DNA of 12,652 nt from an uncultured Brachyspira sp. Its GTDB lineage: Bacteria; Spirochaetota; Brachyspiria; Brachyspirales; Brachyspiraceae. The notes beneath the pieces are model-generated. The model made no database searches and had not been told where the DNA came from. It saw nothing but the letters and a program-made list of their open reading frames with translations. Shown in pieces: positions 5,721 through 12,652 of the stretch. The stretch lies in assembly GCF_949287625.1 (NCBI RefSeq), contig NZ_CASEGO010000096.1, positions 1 through 12,652 on the forward strand. The letters are read 5' to 3'. A program made the position numbers and the translations under genes. The number at the start of each line of letters is the position of its first letter. Within the stretch, counting starts at the first letter, position 1.

Positions 5721-8576
5721 ATGCTTTTTCAAGTAAATGAAGATAAACTAAAAAAAAGATTAAAATTTTATATGCCGATATCATTTTTGATTGTGGCTGT
5801 AATTGCAGTTGGTTCATATTCTGTATTACTAAAAACAATTTATCAGCAATCAAGTTCATTAAGGGCATATGTATATATATTTATACTTTTTTTAGCTTTG
5901 TTTGTAGCTGTAAGTATGTTTTTTGACTGCTTAAAAGTAGAAGAAGGAAAATCTATACCTTTAGGTAAAATATATGTATTAAAATCTGGTTTGGCCGTTG
6001 TTCTAGTAGCGATTCTTTCATATACTATATATATACTAGATGGCAGTATTACTTTATTTGAAATAGTTAATATACGGCTTATAATGGTAATATTTTTGAT
6101 TACTATAGCGATGACTGTTTCATCGATATTTTTTAATATATTAGTAAGACCATTATATAAAAAGACTGGCAGAAAAGAGTATTATCTGCCTATGGTATAT
6201 AGCTTTCTGCCTGTTTCTATGGCTACTATGATATTTATTGTTACATTAATTAATGGTTTGCATTACAGATCAGAGTTAATTTATGATAAGCAGCATGATA
6301 TGATGTTAAAAAAAGATTATGCTAATGATTTTGTTAATAATTTTTATGACGGTATGTCTAAATATGTTACTGCTGCAGATAATATATCCGCATATATGGA
6401 TATTTTACTAGGCGATATTTATACATTAGATAATTATGTGGGAATATTGTCCTCCTATCTAAGCACAAGATATGCTAATGATCATAATATTTCCGGATTT
6501 TCTATTTTTATAAGAGATTTTGAAAATATTAACATATCTCTTAATACTGAGGGTATGAATAATTTAGCTATAGAGTGGAAATATGATGTAAATAATTTAG
6601 TTACAATAAGCACTAATATCAGACCTAATCTCTCTGGAAATAATTTGGCAAAAATATATGGCGGTACTAATTCTATAGTTGATATTATACCTAATTCAGA
6701 TGTATTTTATATTTATGAGCCTATTATTTTAAATGATAAAAATATTGGTTTGATTAGTTTAGAAGTTAGAAGTTCAGTTTATCAGGATATATTAAGTGAT
6801 ATAACTTTTAAAAATAATTTGGATATTTTTATAACAGATGATTTATATGTTATAAAGGCTTCAAATAATCCTGCAGCTTTAGAAACTATGCAGAGAGATT
6901 TGGATAATGCTGTTGTTTCTGCCGATATTAAAGATGTTGGGAATAATAATTATAAAAATAATATTAGTAATGTTAAAATTATTCCTATAAAAAATACAAA
7001 CAAGTTTGCAATTAAATATTCAGTATTTGATAATTTATATATTATTAATTTATGGCAGCAAAATAATGCTCATAATAATCAATTGTTTAGAGAAACTATT
7101 ATAAAATCATCAGTAGCAATTTATTTAGGATTATTAGCATTTTTAATAGTAATACTTGCTTTAATTCTTTCTTTAAGAAAAACTCTTGTATTTGCTAAAA
7201 ATGTTTCTGATTCTATTAGTGAGGGTGATGGAGATTTAACTATAAGACTGCCTGTTATTAGTAATAATGAATCAGGGGAATTGGTTCACTCTTTTAATAA
7301 ATTCTTAGATAAAGTAAAAAATATTATTGTAAGTGTAAAAAACAATGCTTATACTTTAACCGGAAATATTCAGAACATGAGAGCTTCTATTAGTATTAGT
7401 ATAAGCGATTTTAATACTATATATGAAGAATTTAAAACAGAGCTTGAAAATTCTAATAAAATAGCTGAATCTTCTGCAAATGCTGCTAGAGTAAGTTTTA
7501 TGCAGAGAACTAGATTTACAGCAGTTAATGAAACAGTTCAGTTATTATTAGAAAATATCAATGATATTAACAATAAAATGAAACTTCAGTCTGAAGCGGT
7601 TTCAAAAACTAGTAGTTCTGTTCAACAGATGATGGCAAATATTGTTACTGTAAGCCATGGAGCTACAAAAGCAAATGATTATGCTAAAATACTTTATACA
7701 GAAGCTCAGGACGGAAGCAATATAGGTGAATCTGTTGTGGATTCTATTCAAAGTATTAAAGAATATTCTAAACAGATTACAAATATTACTCAGGTTATAC
7801 ATAATATTGCTGAGCAGACAAACCTTTTGGCTATGAATGCGGCAATAGAGGCGGCACATGCAGGTGAGCATGGAAGAGGATTTACAGTTGTTGCTGATAA
7901 AATTAGAAAATTGGCAGAAGATACAGGTGAGAACTCTAAAATAATTAATGAAATTATTGAAGAAACTACTCAGGCTATAGATAAAACTGTATCTTTAGCT
8001 TTTAGAAGTTCTGAATCTATGGAAAAGATTTTGGAAGGTTCTAATACTCTTGCTGATTTAATAGCTACTATATCAGGTGCTAATGATGAGCTTGATATAG
8101 GAAGACGTGAAATTTTAATGAATATTACTAACTTGAATAATATTACAGAAGATGTTCAGGAGCTTTCTATTAAACAAATGCAGATGAGTTCGGCTGTTAG
8201 TCAGAATATATCAAGTGTTGATAAATTGGCTGAAGATGTTGTTAATGTTGTTAATGCTACAGAAAGCGATATGAAAGAGCTTGTAAACTCTATAGAGAAT
8301 GTTTCTAATCTTTCTACTACAAGCAGTAATAATATGGAAGTTATGGATAAGAGAATTAAAGAACTTCAATATATATTCTTGCAGTTATATAAATTGGTTA
8401 TATCATTTAAAACTGAAAAGACTGAGGAAGAGATTGCTAAGGATAAAGTAAAAACAGCTACTGTAGATAAAGCAAGATTAAAATTAGAACGTAAGGCAGA
8501 AAAACAAAGAGTTAAAGAAGAGAAAAGAAGATTAAAAGAGTTGAGAAAGGAAAGTAATAGAGTAAAAAATAAATAA
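5721..8576 (+). CDS. Methyl-accepting chemotaxis protein with multi-helix N-terminus
   Basis: This chemoreceptor is 951 residues from the ATG at 5721. An upstream in-frame TTG at 5712 is less likely because AGG (5709-5711) abuts it, whereas it lies nine bases before the ATG. Five predicted membrane helices come first (about 17-39, 47-70, 84-106, 118-141, 157-181). An extracytoplasmic region follows (about 182-464), including VFYIYEPI and GLISLEVRSSVYQDIL, which look Cache-like. Helix six (465-488) leads into a HAMP domain (GDGDLTIRLP, NESGEL). The cytoplasmic coiled coil has a classic hairpin tip, IAEQTNLLAMNAAIEAAHAG, starting at residue 696, which contacts CheA/CheW. The tail (about 900-951) is rich in Lys, Arg and Glu, and no terminal CheR/CheB-tether pentapeptide is visible. 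The ligand is unknown. The OmpA-family gene starts 22 bases downstream. Confidence 0.93.
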   Translation: MLFQVNEDKLKKRLKFYMPISFLIVAVIAVGSYSVLLKTIYQQSSSLRAYVYIFILFLALFVAVSMFFDCLKVEEGKSIPLGKIYVLKSGLAVVLVAILSYTIYILDGSITLFEIVNIRLIMVIFLITIAMTVSSIFFNILVRPLYKKTGRKEYYLPMVYSFLPVSMATMIFIVTLINGLHYRSELIYDKQHDMMLKKDYANDFVNNFYDGMSKYVTAADNISAYMDILLGDIYTLDNYVGILSSYLSTRYANDHNISGFSIFIRDFENINISLNTEGMNNLAIEWKYDVNNLVTISTNIRPNLSGNNLAKIYGGTNSIVDIIPNSDVFYIYEPIILNDKNIGLISLEVRSSVYQDILSDITFKNNLDIFITDDLYVIKASNNPAALETMQRDLDNAVVSADIKDVGNNNYKNNISNVKIIPIKNTNKFAIKYSVFDNLYIINLWQQNNAHNNQLFRETIIKSSVAIYLGLLAFLIVILALILSLRKTLVFAKNVSDSISEGDGDLTIRLPVISNNESGELVHSFNKFLDKVKNIIVSVKNNAYTLTGNIQNMRASISISISDFNTIYEEFKTELENSNKIAESSANAARVSFMQRTRFTAVNETVQLLLENINDINNKMKLQSEAVSKTSSSVQQMMANIVTVSHGATKANDYAKILYTEAQDGSNIGESVVDSIQSIKEYSKQITNITQVIHNIAEQTNLLAMNAAIEAAHAGEHGRGFTVVADKIRKLAEDTGENSKIINEIIEETTQAIDKTVSLAFRSSESMEKILEGSNTLADLIATISGANDELDIGRREILMNITNLNNITEDVQELSIKQMQMSSAVSQNISSVDKLAEDVVNVVNATESDMKELVNSIENVSNLSTTSSNNMEVMDKRIKELQYIFLQLYKLVISFKTEKTEEEIAKDKVKTATVDKARLKLERKAEKQRVKEEKRRLKELRKESNRVKNK

Positions 8577-8598
8577 TTTATAATAACCTAGTTTCATT

Positions 8599-9810
8599 AT
8601 GAAAAGAATTAGTATTTTTGTATTGATATTTCAGCTATTACTCTTTAGTATAGTTTTCTCTGAAATAAGCCATAAGTTTTACTGGAATTTGGAGAAAGGT
8701 AAAAGAATAGAATCTGTTAAAACTGCTGATGTTGAATATTATGAGAATGGAATATTAAGAAGTACATATAAAGAAAGAAATATTGTTGATTTAACAGTGA
8801 TTGCCATTGCTCCTAAAGGCGGATACAGAGTTAGCGGAGTATTTAAAATTTTCAGAATGATGAAAGGTGAAAAAGTTTTTCATCTTGATGAAGAGTATAC
8901 GAGCGATTTTATTATACATACTAATGGTAAATTTGAAGTGCCTTATAATTATTTTATGCCTAATGTAAGGCATGTTCCTACTTTTCCAGATAATGAAATT
9001 AAACTTACAGAATCTTGGAACAGAGAATCTATTGAAATCATTAAAGTAAATAATGCCCCTAATCTTACTATGGCATTATCAGCTGATTATTTATTTGCAA
9101 ATATTGAAACTAATGATGACGGAAGAAGAAATGCTGTTATACAATATCATATTATGACAGATAAAGATTTACTTCAGGCTGGGCTTTCAAGAAAAGGCTA
9201 TCCGGAAAGAATATACGGATTTAATTATGGTACTTTTCTTTGGGATATGGAAAAAAACATTCCAGTATCTCAGCAGGAAAGATATCAAATATTATTCGGA
9301 TACGGCAGAGAATTATCATATGCAAGTCTTCAGTATAAAATGAATATCATAAGCACATATAAAATTTATGACTCTATTACTAAGGAAGAAGAAGATTACA
9401 ATAGAAAAAAATTAGAAAATGATTTGTATGATGATGATAATGTTACTATAGATACGGTTCCTGAAGGATTGGTTGTAAGACTTGGAGAGATTTTATTTGA
9501 TACTGATTCTTATACATTAAAACCAGAAGCAAAAAATACTATAGACAACATTGTAAAAGCTATTAAGGAAACTTATCCAGACAGAGAAATTATAGTTGAA
9601 GGACATACTGATAACACTGGAAGAAAAGAATATAATCAGGAATTATCAGAAAAAAGAGCAAAATCTGTAGCAGATTATATACTTCCTAATCTTGATCATG
9701 ATAAATTATCTTATAAAGGTCTTGCTGATGAAGAGCCTATAGCTTCTAATGATACAGCAGATGGAAGACAAAAAAATAGAAGAGTTGATATCATAATAAA
9801 ATTAAGATAA
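8599..9810 (+). CDS. OmpA-family cell-envelope protein
   Basis: The 403-residue protein has an N-terminal hydrophobic export signal (about 1-21). Its large region (about 25-280) is predicted to be beta-rich; I do not recognise it. An acidic linker (DLYDDDNV) comes next, then a C-terminal OmpA/Pal-type peptidoglycan-binding domain (about 288-403). That domain shows the ILFDTDSYTLKPEA entry, the GHTDNTG motif with Asp338, LSEKRAKSV with Arg353, and the ending GRQKNRRVDIII. Asp338 and Arg353 are the expected contacts with diaminopimelate or ornithine of peptidoglycan. It probably links envelope layers from the periplasm. No signal-peptidase II lipobox is evident. The ATG has no clear Shine-Dalgarno sequence and lies 22 bases after the chemoreceptor stop, so translation may depend on coupling. 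It is the last + strand gene before the convergent pyr operon. Confidence 0.88.
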   Translation: MKRISIFVLIFQLLLFSIVFSEISHKFYWNLEKGKRIESVKTADVEYYENGILRSTYKERNIVDLTVIAIAPKGGYRVSGVFKIFRMMKGEKVFHLDEEYTSDFIIHTNGKFEVPYNYFMPNVRHVPTFPDNEIKLTESWNRESIEIIKVNNAPNLTMALSADYLFANIETNDDGRRNAVIQYHIMTDKDLLQAGLSRKGYPERIYGFNYGTFLWDMEKNIPVSQQERYQILFGYGRELSYASLQYKMNIISTYKIYDSITKEEEDYNRKKLENDLYDDDNVTIDTVPEGLVVRLGEILFDTDSYTLKPEAKNTIDNIVKAIKETYPDREIIVEGHTDNTGRKEYNQELSEKRAKSVADYILPNLDHDKLSYKGLADEEPIASNDTADGRQKNRRVDIIIKLR

Positions 9811-9858
9811 TAATTTTTATATCTTCTTAAAAGAAATTATTTTTTATTTTATTTTTTT
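9809..9858 (+). terminator. Terminator after the OmpA-family gene
   Basis: AATAATTT (9809-9816) pairs with AAATTATT (9834-9841) around a 17-nt loop. A T-rich tract broken by two As follows (9842-9858). The stem is only A/T, so it would be weak, but position and T-tract fit the end of the + strand gene series at a convergent junction. Confidence 0.5.
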
Positions 9859-9860
9859 AC

Positions 9861-9885
9861 TTATAATTAAAAAAATTAATTATAA
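9861..9885 (-). other. Inverted repeat at the 3' end of pyrC
   Basis: TTATAATTAA (9861-9870) and TTAATTATAA (9876-9885) form a perfect 10-bp stem with a 5-nt loop. The stem overlaps the pyrC stop codon (9876-9878). Read on the - strand, the loop is U5 and an A-rich stretch follows, not a U-tract. It is therefore not a textbook terminator and may serve as a 3'-end stabilising structure. Confidence 0.4.
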
Positions 9886-11093
9886 ATTATTTCTTTGCCT
9901 ATAAACTTATCAGTAAATACACCATTATTATATACTTTATTTCCGCGTACTATAGTAGTTAATACTTTACCGCCTCTACTGAAACCTATATAAGGAGACC
10001 AGCCTGCTTTAGTAATTATATCTTTTTCTTCTATTATAGAATGGTCTTTAATATCTACTATTACTAAATCGGCATCATAATTTTCTTTTAACATGCCTTT
10101 ATTTTTTATAGCGAATATTTTTGAAGCATTTTCACTCATAATCTTAGTTAATAATTTCAAATCCATTGTGCCGTCATTTACTTTGTTTAGCATTAGTTCT
10201 AATGAATGCTCTACAGAAGGTACTCCGAAAGTAAGTTTTTCTAATTTTTCACTTATCAAATGAGGAGCATGATCTGTTGCTATAGTATCTATTGTAGAAT
10301 CTAATATTGCTTTTAACAATGCTTTATTATCAGATTTTTCTCTCAATTCTGGCTTCATTCTCAAAAGCATTTTATTTCTTTCATTTTTATTAACATCTTC
10401 AGTATTTAAAAATAAATGATGAGGTGCAGCTTCTCCATAGATTATCATTCCAGAATCTTTTGCTTTTTTTAATGAATTGATTTCGCTTTCTAATGATATA
10501 TGACATAAATATAATGGTGTTTTCGTTTTTTTAGCTATTTCTATTGCTTTGTCAGCCATTTTGTCTTCTGCATGTACTGTAACTATTTTAGAACTTTCAA
10601 ATAGTTTTTCTAATATTTTATCATCTTCTACGAGCATATTTCCTGTTGATGCATTAAAAAATATTTTTGTTGAGGCAGCATCATTAATAATATCTTTTAT
10701 ATCATCACTATTATCTGCTTTGCTTCCGCCAAAATGAAAACCATAATCAACATACGATTTTCCTATCATCATATTTTTTTTGGCAATTAGATTCTCTTTT
10801 GTGATAGTATTTGGTATAGTATTGGGCATATCCAAAAAAGAAGTAACTCCTCCTCTTGCGGCAGCCTTGCTTCCAGAATTGAAATCTTCTTTTTGGGTAA
10901 GACCTGGATCTCTCATATGAACATGAGGATCTATTATACCAGCAATAACATAATTATAATTAGCATCTATTAAATCATCATCTTTATAGTTTTGAAAATT
11001 ATTATCAAAATCTATTTTTTTTATTTTTTCATTTTCTATTATGATAGAAACTACATTGTTGCTCTCTATTATTTTAGCATTTTTTATTATCAT
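9876..11093 (-). CDS. pyrC: Dihydroorotase
   Basis: This enzyme performs step three of de novo pyrimidine synthesis, the reversible ring closure of carbamoyl-aspartate to dihydroorotate. The 405-residue length and motifs place it in the amidohydrolase superfamily, PyrC class I type. Metal ligands are visible: His57 and His59 in DPHVHMRDPG, His174 in VHAE, His198 in LCHIS and Asp274 in ATDHAPH. Lys143 in TKIFFNAST is the likely carboxylated bridging lysine. The C-terminal beta-sandwich part (ADLVIVD, GKVLTTIVRGNKVY) is intact. AAAAGG lies seven bases before the ATG. It is the second gene of the operon, 113 bases after pyrB. A related hydantoinase is the main alternative, but pairing with pyrB makes dihydroorotase the strong call. 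Confidence 0.93.
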   Translation of the reverse strand: MIIKNAKIIESNNVVSIIIENEKIKKIDFDNNFQNYKDDDLIDANYNYVIAGIIDPHVHMRDPGLTQKEDFNSGSKAAARGGVTSFLDMPNTIPNTITKENLIAKKNMMIGKSYVDYGFHFGGSKADNSDDIKDIINDAASTKIFFNASTGNMLVEDDKILEKLFESSKIVTVHAEDKMADKAIEIAKKTKTPLYLCHISLESEINSLKKAKDSGMIIYGEAAPHHLFLNTEDVNKNERNKMLLRMKPELREKSDNKALLKAILDSTIDTIATDHAPHLISEKLEKLTFGVPSVEHSLELMLNKVNDGTMDLKLLTKIMSENASKIFAIKNKGMLKENYDADLVIVDIKDHSIIEEKDIITKAGWSPYIGFSRGGKVLTTIVRGNKVYNNGVFTDKFIGKEIIYN

Positions 11094-11147
11094 ATGACTG
11101 CCTTTTATTACATTGATGATTTTTACAGATAATTTTTTAATTTTTTT

Positions 11148-11186
11148 ATTGATAATAAAAGCATTAATTATATTTTTACTATCAAT
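11148..11186 (-). other. Hairpin in the pyrB-pyrC spacer
   Basis: ATTGATAATAAAA (11148-11160) and TTTTACTATCAAT (11174-11186) form a 13-bp stem with a 13-nt loop. The one non-canonical position is a G-U wobble in the - strand transcript but an A-C mismatch on the + strand, so the structure favours the pyr mRNA. No U-tract follows, so it is more likely a processing or stability element than a terminator. Confidence 0.45.
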
Positions 11187-11206
11187 TATAGTTAGATTAT
11201 AAAATA

Positions 11207-12286
11207 TTATTTTATTATTTCTCTATTGCAGTAGTAGCAGAAATCTCCGTAGCTTCTTTTTGCCACTTTATTTTTTGTTTGTTCAAAATGAGTAACACAT
11301 TTACCGTTGGTACAAACCATTTCTTTATTTTCTACTACTTCATAATCTTTTTCTTTTTTCTTAGCTTTTGATTCTATTATTCCAGTAGCAAGTGCAAGCA
11401 TAGCCATTCTTGTAGGAACACCGTTTCTAGCCTGTATAAAATATTTGGCATATTTGGTATCGTCTAGGTCTATATTAATTTCATCTACTCTTGGAAGAGG
11501 GTGCATTATTATCATATTATCTTTGCATTTCCCTTCTATATCTTTTCTGGATATATTAAAGGCATTTTTTACTTTTTCGTACTCATTAATATTATCAAAT
11601 CTTTCTTTCTGTATCCTTGTCATATATAAACAGTCTATATCTTTTAATATTTCTTCATAGTTATTAAGTTTTTTGTATTTTATATGAGCTTGGTCTAATT
11701 CTTTTAATATATAATCAGGTATTTGTATAATATCAGGGGAAACAAAATAAAGCTCTCCATTAAACATTTTTAATGCTTTAGATAATGAATGAACAGTTCT
11801 TCCATATTTTGTATCTCCTACAAAAGCTATTTTTTTATTTTCAATACTTCCAAGTTCCTCTCTTAAAGTGTATAAATCAAGAAGAGTTTGACTAGGGTGT
11901 TCATTAGAGCCGTCTCCTGCATTTATAACTGGGCAGTTTGTAACTTCTTCAGCAAATTTGGCAGCACCGTCTATATTATGACGCATAACTATGATATCAG
12001 AATAGGCAGAAACCATTATAATAGTATCTCTTAAAGATTCCCCTTTCATTATGGAGCTTTTATCAGGGTTGTCAAATCCCAATTCTTTACATCCCATTCT
12101 GTAAGCTGCTGAAGTGAATGATAATCTTGTTCTTGTAGAAGGTTCAAAAAATATGCTGGTCATGATTTTACCGTCCATAATTTTTCTTCTTTCATCACTG
12201 TCAGTGTTATCCAATTTTTTAGCCGTGTCCAATACCTCAATAATTTCTTCTTTTGATAACTCTTTGATGGATATAAAGTTTTTCAT
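11207..12286 (-). CDS. pyrB: Aspartate carbamoyltransferase with fused PyrI-type zinc module
   Basis: This 359-residue enzyme catalyses the committed step of pyrimidine synthesis: carbamoyl phosphate plus aspartate to carbamoyl-aspartate. The catalytic chain occupies about 1-308. It shows the carbamoyl-phosphate loop STRTRLSF (50-57), the 80s loop with Lys81, MRH (101-103), AGDGSNEHPSQTLLDLYTL (123-141) and HPLPRVDE (262-269). The sequence closely resembles E. coli PyrB. A tail of about 50 residues follows a charged linker. It carries Cys325-X4-Cys330-X19-Cys350-X2-Cys353, the cysteine pattern of the PyrI zinc domain, including CVTH and CYYCNREI. The nucleotide-binding allosteric domain of PyrI is absent. 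The start is supported by AAGGGAG five bases before the ATG, and the ATG overlaps the stop of an upstream leader ORF. pyrC follows. Confidence 0.95.
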   Translation of the reverse strand: MKNFISIKELSKEEIIEVLDTAKKLDNTDSDERRKIMDGKIMTSIFFEPSTRTRLSFTSAAYRMGCKELGFDNPDKSSIMKGESLRDTIIMVSAYSDIIVMRHNIDGAAKFAEEVTNCPVINAGDGSNEHPSQTLLDLYTLREELGSIENKKIAFVGDTKYGRTVHSLSKALKMFNGELYFVSPDIIQIPDYILKELDQAHIKYKKLNNYEEILKDIDCLYMTRIQKERFDNINEYEKVKNAFNISRKDIEGKCKDNMIIMHPLPRVDEINIDLDDTKYAKYFIQARNGVPTRMAMLALATGIIESKAKKKEKDYEVVENKEMVCTNGKCVTHFEQTKNKVAKRSYGDFCYYCNREIIK

Positions 12287-12477
12287 TTTTGCTCCCTTAA
12301 AAATAATTTATGATAATAGTTTTTTGATTTTGGAATAAAAAAAAGGAATAAAATTGTTAAAGATAACAACTTTATTCCTTGATTTTTAAAAAATTCCAAA
12401 TTCGTTAATTTAAACAAATGAATAAAACAGGGTAATAAATAAAAAATAATCTTATGCTCTAAAAATATATTTTTCAT
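12283..12477 (-). CDS. Putative pyr operon leader peptide (64 aa)
   Basis: The ORF begins at an ATG with AGGA six bases upstream, about 25 nt into the predicted transcript. It runs through the intrinsic terminator (codons about 33-45), and its TGA overlaps the pyrB ATG as ATGA. The product is hydrophobic and basic, rich in Phe, Leu, Ile and Lys, with many UUU/UUA codons and U runs ahead of the hairpin. I recognise no protein family, and the value is probably in its translation rather than its product. By analogy with E. coli pyrL, a ribosome close behind RNA polymerase would prevent the hairpin when UTP is low. It could be a chance ORF, but the RBS, the hairpin placement and the stop/start overlap argue against that. 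Confidence 0.55.
   Translation of the reverse strand: MKNIFLEHKIIFYLLPCFIHLFKLTNLEFFKNQGIKLLSLTILFLFFIPKSKNYYHKLFLREQK
12337..12380 (-). terminator. Intrinsic attenuator in the pyrB leader
   Basis: On the - strand, AAGGAATAAAGTTGTTA (12380-12364) pairs with TAACAATTTTATTCCTT (12359-12343) over 17 bp around a 4-nt loop (TCTT), with one G-U wobble. Six more Us follow immediately (12342-12337), eight in a row with the end of the stem. On the + strand the same position is an A-C mismatch, so the hairpin belongs to the pyr transcript. It lies between the promoter and pyrB, so it must be bypassed for pyrBC to be expressed. Confidence 0.8.
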
Positions 12478-12496
12478 ATTAAATCCTATTTTATCT

Positions 12497-12536
12497 CAAA
12501 TTGAAGGCATTATATCATAAGTATAAAAAAAATCAA
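12497..12536 (-). promoter_or_regulatory. pyrBC promoter with AATTTG start site
   Basis: On the - strand, TTGATT (12536-12531), a 16-bp spacer and a perfect TATAAT (12514-12509) preceded by TGA (extended -10) form a strong sigma-70-type promoter. Transcription is predicted to start at A12502, giving the initial transcript AAUUUGAG. The stretch TATAATGCC...CAATTTG matches the form of the E. coli pyrBI start region, where UTP-dependent slippage at the U run controls promoter escape. It lies 18 bases inside the right-hand repeat. Confidence 0.75.
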
Positions 12537-12553
12537 GTTTAAATTTAGTTTTT

Positions 12554-12652
12554 TATTGTTTAAGAGCCATAGATATTGCACAGTTTTAGTTTAAAAAAAG
12601 GAGGTATTCCTTATAATTTAAATTATCACAACAAACAAAAAGGAATACCTAT
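12554..12652 (-). repeat. Right copy of ~99-bp dispersed inverted repeat
   Basis: This is the reverse complement of 3-101. Identity covers the palindrome, the second hairpin arm, the T7 run and the entire 29-base tail (12554-12582). Differences are one extra T and a diverged 8-9 base stretch in the hairpin loop plus two single-base changes. The window ends within a base or so of the outer end of the repeat, so the true outer boundary cannot be seen. Confidence 0.9.
12593..12650 (-). terminator. Terminator-like hairpin inside right repeat
   Basis: On the - strand, AGGTATTCCTT (12650-12640) pairs with AAGGAATACCT (12612-12602) over 11 bp, and seven Ts follow (12599-12593). It would stop transcription entering from a - strand gene to the right, insulating the pyr promoter just downstream. 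Both repeat copies present this terminator orientation into the window. Confidence 0.6.

Noticed and set aside
9861..9885. Perfect 10-bp inverted repeat as the pyrC terminator
   Set aside because: It overlaps the stop codon and is followed by As rather than Ts on the pyrC strand, so it was listed only as a hairpin.
12337..12380. Leader hairpin as part of a PyrR-dependent anti-terminator
   Set aside because: I could not find the conserved PyrR binding-loop sequence upstream of the hairpin, and the AATTTG start and leader ORF fit the translation-coupled model better.
3..12652. Whole window as a composite transposon or genomic island
   Set aside because: The genes between the repeats are core metabolism and envelope functions, with no transposase, integrase or cargo genes; base composition looks uniform.

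Overview
The window is very AT-rich. It carries an outer-membrane OmpA-family lipid/peptidoglycan protein gene, Mla-type lipid transport genes and a long chemoreceptor, so it looks like a motile diderm bacterium. The gene styles and extreme AT bias fit a spirochaete of the genus Brachyspira. That is an inference from composition and protein character, not a database match.

Layout: eight genes on the + strand run left to right from 178 to 9810: a DUF523 (TudS-like) protein, mannose-6-phosphate isomerase (manA), an Mla/MCE-type ABC ATPase (mlaF-like), an MCE substrate-binding protein (mlaD-like), an inositol-monophosphatase-family phosphatase, an isolated F1 ATP synthase beta subunit (atpD), a six-TM methyl-accepting chemotaxis protein and an OmpA-family protein. 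They meet, tail to tail, a two-gene pyrimidine operon on the - strand (12536 to 9876): pyrB (aspartate carbamoyltransferase with a fused PyrI-type zinc module), then pyrC (dihydroorotase). Terminator-like hairpins lie in the convergent gap near 9810-9885.

The most interesting region is 12283-12536, in front of pyrB. A near-consensus promoter starts transcription at AATTTG, the same initially transcribed sequence as E. coli pyrBI. A T-rich 64-codon leader ORF with its own ribosome-binding site follows. A strong intrinsic terminator lies inside that ORF, and the ORF stop overlaps the pyrB start (ATGA). This is the layout of UTP-sensing control in enteric pyrBI (reiterative initiation plus translation-coupled attenuation), apparently in a distant phylum. 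PyrB here keeps only the zinc-binding part of PyrI and lacks the nucleotide-binding allosteric domain, so control by pyrimidine nucleotides may act mainly at the RNA level.

The window is bounded by two ~99-bp copies of one repeat in opposite orientation (3-101 and 12554-12652). Each forms a hairpin followed by seven Ts and points inward, so each looks like a portable transcription terminator for the gene beyond the window edge. I saw no rRNA, tRNA, CRISPR array, transposase, integrase or phage gene.
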